Origin: Ectocarpus siliculosus
Taxonomy: Eukaryota; Sar; Phaeophyceae; Ectocarpales; Ectocarpaceae
Assembly (NCBI GenBank): GCA_000310025.1
Contig: FN649750.1
Coordinates: forward strand, 2,308,337-2,323,920
Direction of reading: 5' to 3'
Length of the DNA: 15,584 nt
How positions within the stretch are numbered: the first letter of the stretch is position 1; every line of letters begins with the position of its first letter. The notes below the pieces were generated by a model. It did no database searches, was not told the origin of the DNA, and saw nothing but the letters and a program-made list of their open reading frames with translations. Below are positions 1-8,400 of this stretch, one piece after another. The position numbers and the translations under genes were made by a program.

Positions 1-2
1 AT

Positions 3-404
3 GTAAGCAGTGTCGCATGTGGTGATGATCTTGGCTTTGCTTTGTCTGCACAGAGTTGCGAATACAGTCCTGGTAGGGAGGTATTTTGGTCTGATAGCGG
101 TGCAAGCAACCATTTTGTGAGTAACAGCTCCAAGATGTACAACATCTCGCCTGTCCCCCCCGGCAAAGAATTCATCAAAGTAGGCAATGGTGCTTATTTG
201 CGCGTGGAGTGCGTAGGTAGTGTCAATCTGGCATTTCACATGGCAGGAGGTCGATCGGGGGAAGCGGATTTCTGTGTCCAATTGACAGACGTGTACGTAG
301 TACCAGGGATTTCGTTCAACTTGTTCTCTCTGCACCACACGCAGAAAAAGCACAGGATAATGTTGGATGAGAGGGGTGTGCACCTTTTCGGGTGGTCGGC
401 TTAG
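3..404 (+). pseudogene. copia Gag-Pol fragment with aspartic protease
   Basis: This frame is open from the left edge, so it is the continuation of an upstream Gag-Pol reading frame and has no start of its own here. It carries the retropepsin signature FWSDSGASNHFV, with the catalytic Asp codon at 93-95, and the later hydrophobic stretch VYVVPGISFNLFSLHH typical of copia proteases. The protease would cut the Gag-Pol polyprotein inside the virus-like particle. The frame ends at a TAG (402-404) just where the conserved sequence after the protease continues in the next frame from about 388. A one-base-type indel around 385-395 is therefore the cause. Bases 3-53 look like a small GT...CAG intron, but the frame is open through them, so I do not call one. 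Confidence 0.85.
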
Positions 405-1372
405 TTTCGCATACTCGGATATCGGATGCTCTCTATCGGCCACCCGCTTGCCTCCCTCGTACCGCGACGGTGATGTAATCCCCTCTACCGTTGTCCCTCC
501 CCCCGTTGTCCGCCAAGCGTCTCCGCCTGGTGTTGGTACTGGCCTTTTCGCGCAAAACCCCCCTCCCCCTTCTCAGATTTCAGGATCGGGTGCAGGATGC
601 GGTCCGAGTTCCAGCTTCCCGTCCATCGGTCCCGCCGGTGTTGTACCTTCGGCTCCGAGCTTCCCGTCCATCGGTCCCGCCGGTGTTGTACCTTCGGCTT
701 CGAGCTTCCCGCCCATCGGCGCTGCCGGTGTCGTACCTTCGAGTTCGAGCATCCCGTCCACCACTTCCGGTGTAGTACCTCCGAGTGATGCTTCCACGCC
801 TATCGATGTTGATTTAGTGTCTCCGTCGATCCGAGATTTTCAGCCTGCCCTAGCCGCAGCCATCGCCTCATCCGACGTCCTGTCCCCCTCAGTCGTGAAC
901 CCGAATGTGTCGCGAGAGATAGAGATCATGCCCCTTGAGTCCCAGGATAATTTGCCTTTGATGGACATGAGTATGTTCTTGGATGTAGGCTTGATGAACG
1001 GACAGGACTCGGTCCCGCCGGGTGACTTTTATCCCGACCCATTAGGCGTATGTGAGTCCGTGAAGCCCCCCGTTGCGTTCGCTGTGATGCAAGATGAGTT
1101 GGACGTGCTCAGAGACTTTGTTGTCGAGTGCCGTGTGAAGCAAGATGTAGGTCCCCCCTCCCTTTCCCATGCTTTGGCGATTATCGCCCCCGGTGGTCCA
1201 GCGTTCACTGTAGGAAAACCCACGTCCACCATCGACATTAATTTGTTCCACGCTTCCACCGGCCACGTGAATGAATTCTTGATGAGGGAAACCGCAAAGC
1301 AGCAGGGTGTTCAATTGGTGGGGGAACTGCAGCCATGCGTCGGCTGCATCGAGGCGAAGGGCAGGAGGGCAA
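388..1372 (+). pseudogene. copia Pol fragment: Ser/Pro-rich linker and HHCC integrase zinc finger
   Basis: This is the continuation of the protease frame after the frameshift; the open frame itself runs 367-1455. The sequence following the protease (GGRLSFAYSDIG) is followed by about 250 residues of Ser/Pro/Val-rich, low-complexity linker. Next come NLFHASTGHVNEF and QPCVGCIEAKGRR. These form the GAG-pre-integrase/HHCC zinc finger, with His codons at 1249-1251 and 1264-1266 and Cys codons at 1336-1338 and 1345-1347. This finger is the N-terminal domain of copia integrase. After KGRRA the catalytic D,D(35)E core should follow, but the sequence jumps straight to the end of integrase in another frame. 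Residues after about 1362 in this frame are read out of register and mean nothing. Confidence 0.82.
613..786 (+). repeat. 45-bp coding minisatellite in the copia linker, about four units
   Basis: Units start at 613, 658, 703 and 748 and encode a 15-residue peptide of the type SFPSIGPAGVVPSAS. The first three are nearly identical and the fourth has diverged and is slightly shorter. The period is a multiple of three, so copy-number change would keep the reading frame. Confidence 0.9.
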
Positions 1373-2489
1373 CCCGGCCTGGATGTCGCCGTTCGAGGCC
1401 TTCTTCGGACGTAAACCGCCGCTCAACGTCGTCCCTTTTTTCCAGGAGGGGATGATGCGCGTGAAGCGCGCCAGCAAGGCGGACGTCCAATCCGTGCGTT
1501 GCTTCTACATGCACGGAGCGCGCAACCACTCCGCCGCCACTGCCGTCGTTCTCCGCGCCGACACCGGAAGGATCTGCCTGTCCAACAACGTCGTGTGGAT
1601 CAACCGCCGCACCGCCGTGCCGGCGCCGGTACCGGCCAGCGGGGGGGGCTCTTCGGTCACCGCGGCGCCCTCGCCGGCCGCCGCCGTTCCTGCAGCCGCT
1701 GCCGCACCGCCACCGCCATGGGCATCGCGGACGTACACCTACACCCCGCCCACAGCGACCACCGCTTCGCCGCCGCCCACTTCTCCGTCGATCTTCACAG
1801 GGTCCGGAGCCGCGTCGCCGATCTCCACGGCGTCTTCGAGTGCACCGCCGTCCACCGCAGCCACGCCGCCCCGTCCACCGCCGACACCCCCGCCCGCAAG
1901 CGCCGCCGCTCCCGCTCACCCGCCGCTTTCACAGCGAGCGGTCAGAGAATTGGGCGAGAAGGAAACCAGAGTGCATGGCCGTACGCGCGGCGACCGAGTG
2001 CGCTTCATGGATGAGCAACAGCAACCGCCGTCGCCGTCAGGTGGCGGCACCGCTCTCCAACACCGCCTTGGGCTGCTGTCGATGATGGGCAAGGATGCGC
2101 TCGTCTCGTCGCTCGCCACCCGGGAGGCCGTCGATCAAGGACGTCGAGACCTGCCACCGTCCGCCAGCATCGCCCCTCCCGCTCCCCCACCGCCGCAAGA
2201 TACGAGTTTAGCAGGCCATGGGAGCGGGGGGGCCGCAGGAGCTGGAGGGCCGGGGGGCCTGCACATGTTCGCAGCAATGTTCGCCACCCGCGAGGACGTG
2301 GAAGCCACTCTTCGTGGCAAGCGCCCTCCTGACAAGATGCCGGACCTCCCTCACTGCCTCGCCAGCGACCTCCGCGTGCCGAAAACGTTCAAGGAGGCCA
2401 TGCGGTCTCAACATTCAGAGTTGTGGGATGATGCAGTCGGTCGGGAGTTTTTCGGTCTGTTGGATGCAGGTACTTTTAGTCCGGTGTAG
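1335..2489 (+). pseudogene. copia Pol fragment: integrase C-terminal end, Ala/Pro-rich linker, start of reverse transcriptase
   Basis: The recognisable part starts at about 1365 with NPAWMSPFEAFFGRKPPLN, the motif that closes the integrase core in copia Pol, followed by the integrase C-terminal region (VRCFYMHGARNHSAA...NNVVWINR). The DDE catalytic residues that should precede it are missing. From about 1610 to 2280 the frame is a very GC-rich Ala/Pro/Ser linker. It ends in the N-terminal reverse transcriptase block (VPKTFKEAMRSQHSELWDDAVGREF...LLDAGTF). A TAG at 2487-2489 interrupts the reverse transcriptase, and the same frame continues on the other side with conserved sequence. The ATG at 1335 is not a real start; it falls in the zinc-finger codons of the other frame. 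Confidence 0.85.
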
Positions 2490-3236
2490 CAACCAGTAGA
2501 AAACTTCATCAACGCCAAGTGGGTATTCAACTGTAAGGCAGACGAGTACGGATGGCCGACGAAATTCAAGGCAAGACTTGTAGCGCGGGGGGACATGCAG
2601 AGGGCTTCGATTGATTTTGGAGAATTGTTTGCACCCACCGTATCCGTGTCTAGTGTGCGTTTGTTGGCAGCTTTGGCATGTGAGCAGAACCTTGACTTGT
2701 GTCATTTCGATATTCAGCAGGCGTTTGTGCAGTCTGAGCTTGAAGAGGATGTTTTCATGCGTCTCCCGCAAGGTTGTGGTAGGTTATCTGGACTGATCGT
2801 GAAGCTATGCAAGAGTCTGTACGGTTTGAAGCAGGCGTCACGACAATGGCATGCGCACCTGACGAGGTGTTTGTTACTTTTAGGATTTGTACAATGTTTG
2901 GCGGATGCATGTGTTTTTCGATTTATGGAGGATGGATGTGTGATCATGATCATCGTGGTCCACGTGGATGACATTTTTGCCGTAGGGCAGAAGGAGAGAT
3001 GTGACAAGTTTGGCAGAGACCTCAACGAGATGGTCCCCGTGAAGAACCTTGGGGAGTTGAGGTGGTACTCCGCGTGCTTTTACCAGAGAGATCTAGAGAG
3101 AGGCCTTTTGAGGATCTCGCAGCAAAGGTTTGCAGAAGAGTTGGCTGCAGAGTACGGCGTAGAGTGGGGGAAGAGTGTGCCCTTGCCTGTGAGCATGAAG
3201 CTCACCGACTTTGACGAGGACGAGAGCGTGTGCTGA
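2490..3236 (+). pseudogene. copia reverse transcriptase core
   Basis: This is the same frame as the preceding segment, separated only by the TAG at 2487-2489. It matches the RVT_2 family: WVFNCKADEYG near 2520, KARLVARGD, FAPTVSVSSVRLLAA, then DLCHFDIQQAF with the first catalytic Asp near 2709. LEEDVFMRLPQG and KSLYGLKQASRQWH follow, then VHVDDIF with the catalytic Asp pair encoded at 2967-2972. The usual Tyr of the YVDD box is His here, which may be a mutation or a lineage trait. The enzyme would copy the element RNA into cDNA. The frame ends at TGA 3234-3236 because of an indel; the homologous sequence resumes one frame over. Confidence 0.9.
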
Positions 3237-3912
3237 TGTCCCTTTCCGCGAGTTGGTAGGATCCCTGATGTGGTTGGCCACTCAAACCAGGCCGGACATC
3301 GCGAATGCAGTACGAGCAGTAGCGCGGTATTGCGCGTCTCCCAAGATGGTGCACTGGAAGGCAGCACTTGGTATTTTAGGGTACGTGCGTAGGACGAGTT
3401 GGATGGGGATTACATTTGAGAGGGGTGTGGTGACTGGCATGAGCATGCAGGTGTTTGTGGATGCTGACTATGCGAGCAAGGCAGCAGACCGTAGGTCGGT
3501 TTCAGGAGGACTAGTGATGTGTGGGGGTGGGTGTGTGACTTGGTTTTCGAGGACGCAGAAGTGCGTTACGCTTTCCACAACGGAAGCAGAGTATGTGGCA
3601 ATTGCCGACGTCTTGAAGGAGGTGCTTTTCTTGAGGCAAGTTTGGCGTTTTATGTTGCCAGATGCAGGTATGCCGTGCATTCAAATCTTCGAGGATAATC
3701 AGGGAGCGATTCAGATTGCGCACAACCCGATCACGAACTCAAACTCGAAGCACATTGATGTACGGCATCACTTTATCAGGGAACTGGTAGAGAGGAAGGA
3801 GATTTCGATTACTCATGTGGCGTCGGAGTTTCAGCATGCAGATTTCTTGACGAAGGCTATCAGCAAGGAATCTTTTGCGTTGCACAGAGACTTTGTGATG
3901 AATTTGCAGTGA
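3211..3912 (+). pseudogene. copia reverse transcriptase end and RNase H
   Basis: The useful sequence starts at about 3235 (FRELVGSLMWLATQTRPDIA), the conserved thumb block at the end of copia reverse transcriptase. RNase H follows with its acidic residues in order: Asp in QVFVDADYAS (codon 3460-3462), Glu in TTEAEYVA (3589-3591), Asp in FEDNQGAI (3694-3696), and then KHIDVRHHFIREL and the ending DFLTKAISKESF. RNase H degrades the RNA strand during reverse transcription. The domain is intact from 3235 to the TGA at 3910-3912. The ATG at 3211 is incidental; in the ancestral element this was continuous with the upstream reverse transcriptase. Confidence 0.9.
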
Positions 3913-3998
3913 CAGAGGTGTTTTGGGATCAAATCGTGCTTTGCCGTTGAGTGGAAGAGAGAGGATATGTACGAGTTTGAACAAGAGATAGAGAGGGT

Positions 3999-4011
3999 CA
4001 AGTGGAGATGG
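3999..4011 (+). other. Polypurine tract of the copia element
   Basis: CAAGTGGAGATGG lies 87 bases after the RNase H stop and resembles the CAAGTGGGAGATTG(TT) polypurine tract and LTR junction that I know from many plant copia elements. It would prime plus-strand DNA synthesis and marks the inner edge of the 3' LTR. Confidence 0.6.
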
Positions 4012-4014
4012 TAG

Positions 4015-4439
4015 TGTTTTGGAAGGTTAATGTTCGGGATTTTTCTTGATGATTTGGAAGAGTTGGTATGCGATTGATTGTTTTTGGAGGTATTGTTTTG
4101 GTGTTGGAGTTTTCGATTTTGTCTTGGTTTTGATTTGTTTTGGGATGAACTGGTATGATAAGGATAACTTTGATATTTTGTTGGAGCATGACGATGCATA
4201 CGAGCAGGGGGGCTATTCGATATACTCGTAGCATAGCATGGGGGTGGTATATTGCGTATACATATGCGGGGATTGCAGTGACGAACTACGGAGGGACAAG
4301 AAGTTTCTTTGTGTTTTCCTTGGGAGTGTAGTAGATTGGTGGAGATTCATGGAGATTCGTTCTGGGTATTAAAGCGTTATGCGTGACTTGATGCCGTGAT
4401 GGAATGACGAGCTCAAGCACGCCCCCGATGAATACAACA
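4015..4439 (+). repeat. Probable 3' LTR of the copia element
   Basis: This stretch starts at TGTTTTGG just after the polypurine tract and runs to ...ATACAACA, giving a TGTT...AACA pair. The composition is strongly G/T-rich throughout and turns C-rich at the proposed end. TATA-like sequence sits around 4247-4265 and AT-rich TATTAAAG around 4367. No gene is seen in it. The left LTR is outside the window, so neither end can be confirmed by comparison, and the 5-bp target duplication cannot be checked. The left end is better supported than the right. Confidence 0.45.
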
Positions 4440-5229
4440 CGTTTTTCACCACGTCTACACGTCTTTACCTACCCGTGCGGCCCGTCATGGCCGAGCTGCT
4501 CTACGCTCCCATCACACACAACTGAGCCACCCGAATTATCGATCACTTTTCGCCTTGACTTCTCTCGGCGCAAACCCCAAAAGCCCAGAAATGCCCAGAC
4601 AGAAAGCGCACTGCGCAGAAACAAACTAGCTTTCTGGGCACGACATGATACTGGTTTTAGAGTACCAGGATGCGCAGTGGAGTTGCCGAGACGTACGTAG
4701 GATGCGCAGTGACGGGCCCCCGCCGGGGAGTAAGCGGTACACATTTGTCAAATAGTGTGGGAGATCGAATTTCGGACGTTTTTCAGAGATTGCTCTGACC
4801 TTCGATATTTCAGCTCCGTAGCAAACAAACCTGAACGCACCTGCACCCACGATGCCTCTTGATGGTGTCCTTTGTGGATATCAGTACCAGTTACCAGGTC
4901 CCTCCGACGGGAAGGTTGCTATCTTTCATTATGCTGCAATAATGTATCAGAAAAGAACCAGCGTCAAAACCCCTGTTGTTCTGGAAGGATCAAGGATCGG
5001 ATATTTCCACTATGAACAAAAAAACACAGCTCGGCGGGAGATCCGAGACTACGCTCAATGCAACAACCTGTGGTCGAAAGTACAGGAGTGACCATGAAAA
5101 TATGAAACTTAGCCTCGACCCGATATTTATTTGCTGTTTCTTGCCTCCTGGCCCGTTCGGTGATATTTCGCGAAATTCGGGGCTTCCCGGCGCCGCTGGA
5201 CAGAAAACGTTTGTTTGTCGCATACGCAC
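4440..5229. other. Gene-free stretch, taken as part of intron 3 of the SDR gene
   Basis: No SDR exon is found here on the - strand: there is no Ser-loop or YxxxK motif in any frame. Small features: a 12-nt direct repeat GGATGCGCAGTG at 4668 and 4700, with an inverted 9-nt partner at 4609-4617. A + strand frame of 79 codons at 4852-5091 has no recognisable content. The donor site of exon 3 starts this intron at 5229. Confidence 0.5.
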
Positions 5230-5406
5230 CTGATACTTCAAACACCAGGCGATGGACTTGACGTTGGTGTTCAGGATGTCATCGATGGTATCTTCGGTGA
5301 TGTCCACGAAAGGGACGGTCTTGAAAACGCCCGCGTTATTGAAGGCCACGTGCAGCCCGCCGAACTTTTCGATCGCTGTGTCCACCATCTTTTTGCAGTC
5401 CATTTC
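5230..5406 (-). CDS. SDR exon 3, NNAG motif and active-site Asn
   Basis: It encodes 59 residues, EMDCKKMVDTAIEKFGGLHV to NVKSIAWCLKYQ. The acceptor is CACAACAG| at 5408-5407 and the donor CAG|GTGCGT at 5229-5228, phase 0 on both sides. GDVSK from exon 2 followed by EMDCKKMVDTAIEKFGGL matches the usual SDR spacing with no gap, so no coding exon is missing in the 5.5 kb intron between them. The next expected protein segment, the Ser-containing strand, is not found downstream in the window. Confidence 0.87.
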
Positions 5407-8400
5407 CTGTTGTGCGTCGGGACGGAAGGCAGTAAATAGCGACTCGGCATTAATGCGGGTGACACATGGGCGCGCGACGAGTGGCCACGCCGGCAAGACT
5501 ACGTAACATGCCCCTTCTTGCTTTTTTATCTGGCGAAAAACAGGCTGGATGCAGTTGTCGCGACGCGAAACGAGAGGCTTCAAGTTCAACATTCATTGCG
5601 TATTCCCCACTTGCAAATTGGGGTTTTAGCCAGCACAATCCCGCAAGAAAGCAAAAAAGAAATTTGTCCGAATTTTCGATACTTAAATCAAGTGAAAATT
5701 GTGTCGGATTTTCCTACGTAGATCAAGTCAAAAATGTGACGGATTTTCCTACTTAGATCGAGTCAAAAATGCGACGGATTTTCCTACTTAGACCAAGTCA
5801 AAAATGTGACGGATTTTCCTACTTAGATCAAGTAAAAAAACTGATCGAAATCCATAGATAAATCAAGTGAAAAAAGTGTTCGGAACCCATAGATTTATCA
5901 AGTGAACTTGTCACACTTCTTTTCATAGATTAATCAAGTCAAACCTGTCCAACTTGCTCGACTCTTGAATCGAGTTATAACCAAACCTAACCAAACCAGA
6001 CACACACGTGACACGACGACGGCGTTGAATCAGCTGCGTGCGTCTGGCACATAACATACACACATAGACATGTATATCTCTTTACTGCTGCTGTGTGGAC
6101 TTTGCGACCCCTGCGCCCGATGCGCATGACTCTGTGGTGCATCTCCCACATCAGATGGGATGTCCCACCAGATTCCTGTGTGCCAGCAAGCTCCTGTGGC
6201 ACGCACACGCACTGCTGTCACATGTCTCACAACCTTTCGGAAGATAGCACAGAACAGGCTTGCTTACGATTCCTGGAGAGCCATATATAGACTATGTCTA
6301 CATACGACATACATCTGAACCAGCAGTTGGTTGATGCCATGGCGGTGTCAGGAGGGGGGCAGAGCGATGAACGACTTTGGTGGCGTCAGGAGAGAGGTTG
6401 CAGAGTGCAGAGCAGCGCGGGAAGTGAAGCTACAGGGTTGGGACATATTTGTGTCACACGAGTGTGTGCATGGTTGTGACCGGCATGCGGTCTGTCAACC
6501 ACCAACCGTGAAACGCCAGAAAAAAGCCAACGGCGGTGTGGGACGAACACACAGCAGGCATGCACATGTGACAGCAGCACCAGTATGATACACTGGCTGC
6601 ACCGTGTTATCCCAGATCATCAGGACACTAGTGCGGAAAGCATCTCTCTCGCAATACTCAGTCTTGGGTGACGCGAAGAGATGCGTGAGCTCTGGATGCG
6701 AACTGAGTGTTGTGTGCGACATCACACACGCACTATGTGCTGTCTACATCTGCCGACTGAATGAAGAAAAAAGGGACGGTCGTTCGTGTGAGACCTTCCC
6801 ACAGGCATGTGACAGCACCGGTATGACACGAAGGCTGCACTGTTTCATCTGAGATCAACACGACACTGGTGTGGTAAGGATCTCTCTGAGCGTGCCGAGT
6901 CTCGGGTGTACACGCGAAGAGATGCCTCAAGTGTAGCAAAGCACAGAATTTGTTCACCTACACGCAAGTTGCATTTTCAAAACTTCACTGTTGTTATGGT
7001 GCGTCAAAGGAATGTTCCGAATGGTTGAAAAAAAAATCAATGCTTCTTCTGAGTTTTTGTTTGTTTGGTGTGGTGTCAGCAAGGAAGGTTGTTGGATGCT
7101 TTCAATTATAATAGTCTACACCGGCACACTCCGGTGTACAGCGCAACCAACCTCCTCCGATGGCAAAGCACCGGCTGTTGTTGTGTATATATGCTCCAGT
7201 AGAGCATGTCAGGAAGCTGGTGGCATGCCCACAGCCTTGCTCTACCGTCGGATGCCCAGAGGGCGAGTTGGTCGACGAGATGTGCAGGCGGAGATGAACA
7301 TAACTAGACTACATGAACTATTTGGCGGGCGTGTGTCTATCTAGCGAGCCGAATCAGAATACATAGTAGCGGTTGCTCTGCTTTTAGCGCACGCGAGGAT
7401 CCTGTCCCAGATCAGATGGACGAACAGACAAGGGAGGCGACAGCAGTAGGAGCCTTGGCACTGCCCTGAATATTGGCATACTCCTCTTCTACCCCTACGT
7501 GCCACTATGTGTTTCGGGCCACCCACTACTGTCTGAACGTTTTGCGGCAAGGGACTCGATGCTGTGTCAAGAATCTCCTCGCGAATGATGCTCGCTGATG
7601 ATCTGTACTACTGCTGCTGCTGCAGTCCTCGTCACAACAACATCATGAACCCACATCATGAATGAATGAGACTTACAACGCAACATCATGCGTGCGTACG
7701 CTACCATCCCCGAAAGTTGTCACATAGGCACTGCAGCCAGCATTCATTATGGTCGTGCCCATTCCCTGGCAGCACCCATCGTCTCCCATACAGCAGCCGC
7801 GCCGGATGCACGGGTAGCCTCTTTACTAAGCAAGTAAAATAGTGTCGAAATCATGGAACCACGAAGGGGTTCCGTGGATGAGAACAGATGATCTGCGACA
7901 AAGGCTTGAAGAGAGCGCCCACTCGTGACAAGCCTTCCCAACCCTAACGGAGGGAAAAGTACGGTAAGAATAACAGCCGTCCCACCCGCCCAGACTACGC
8001 TGTATTTGAATATTGCAGTACCGCCGAAGAAGTACCGCCGTACTGCAGTACTACCGCCATACTACAGTACCGCCGTAATTGTACCGCCATGTCGCCCGAC
8101 TTCTGTGAGGTTCCCGTCGCACCTGGGAGATATGAAGTCTATCTAGTGAAGTACACTGCTGTGAACGATGGTATGCGTACAGCGAGTTGTGGTTCGGGTC
8201 CAGCTGACTATATATATTTTTTCTTAATATGACACAACGAATCCATCTCCTCTATCATAGAGTCTGAGACAGATTAGCAATGAATTCATAGTGTCAGAAA
8301 TGTATTTATTTATGTTTTGCCTTTCTTTGTTGTGTTCCTCTTCGGTAGAACCTCTATTTTACTATCGTTTTCGCCGTCAGCGCGGTGAGCTGGTCGCCGT

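Larger units (their letters stand above)
1..4439 (+). mobile_element. Degenerate Ty1/copia LTR retrotransposon, 5' end off the window
   Basis: Domain order protease, HHCC zinc finger, integrase end, reverse transcriptase, RNase H is diagnostic of Ty1/copia; in Ty3/gypsy the integrase follows RNase H. Gag and the 5' LTR would lie left of base 1. A polypurine tract at about 3999-4011 and a probable 3' LTR close the element. Damage is heavy: a frameshift near 385-404, loss of the integrase catalytic core near 1350-1372 with a frame change, a TAG at 2487-2489, and a second frameshift near 3220-3236. All domains still align well by eye, so the copy is dead but not ancient. It lies opposite in strand to the SDR gene on its right. 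The right boundary is a guess based on a TGTT...AACA terminal pair and the switch from G/T-rich to C-rich sequence. Confidence 0.93.

Noticed and set aside
3-53. Small GTAAGC...TGCACAG intron at the left edge
   Set aside because: The Gag-Pol frame is open straight through it and retroelement coding regions are normally unspliced; GT and AG words this close occur by chance.
1311-1919. 202-codon Arg/Gly-rich frame on the - strand
   Set aside because: It is the antisense shadow of the GC-rich copia linker.
4870-4950. Possible SDR exon 4 on the - strand reading IMKDSNLPVGGTW before a GT donor
   Set aside because: The nearby acceptor is in the wrong phase for the phase-0 exon 3 donor, the expected IVNxSS strand does not follow, and the match is too short.
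6991-7344. 117-codon + frame
   Set aside because: No recognised motif, no coding bias, and it lies within the SDR intron; frames of this length are expected by chance in the window.
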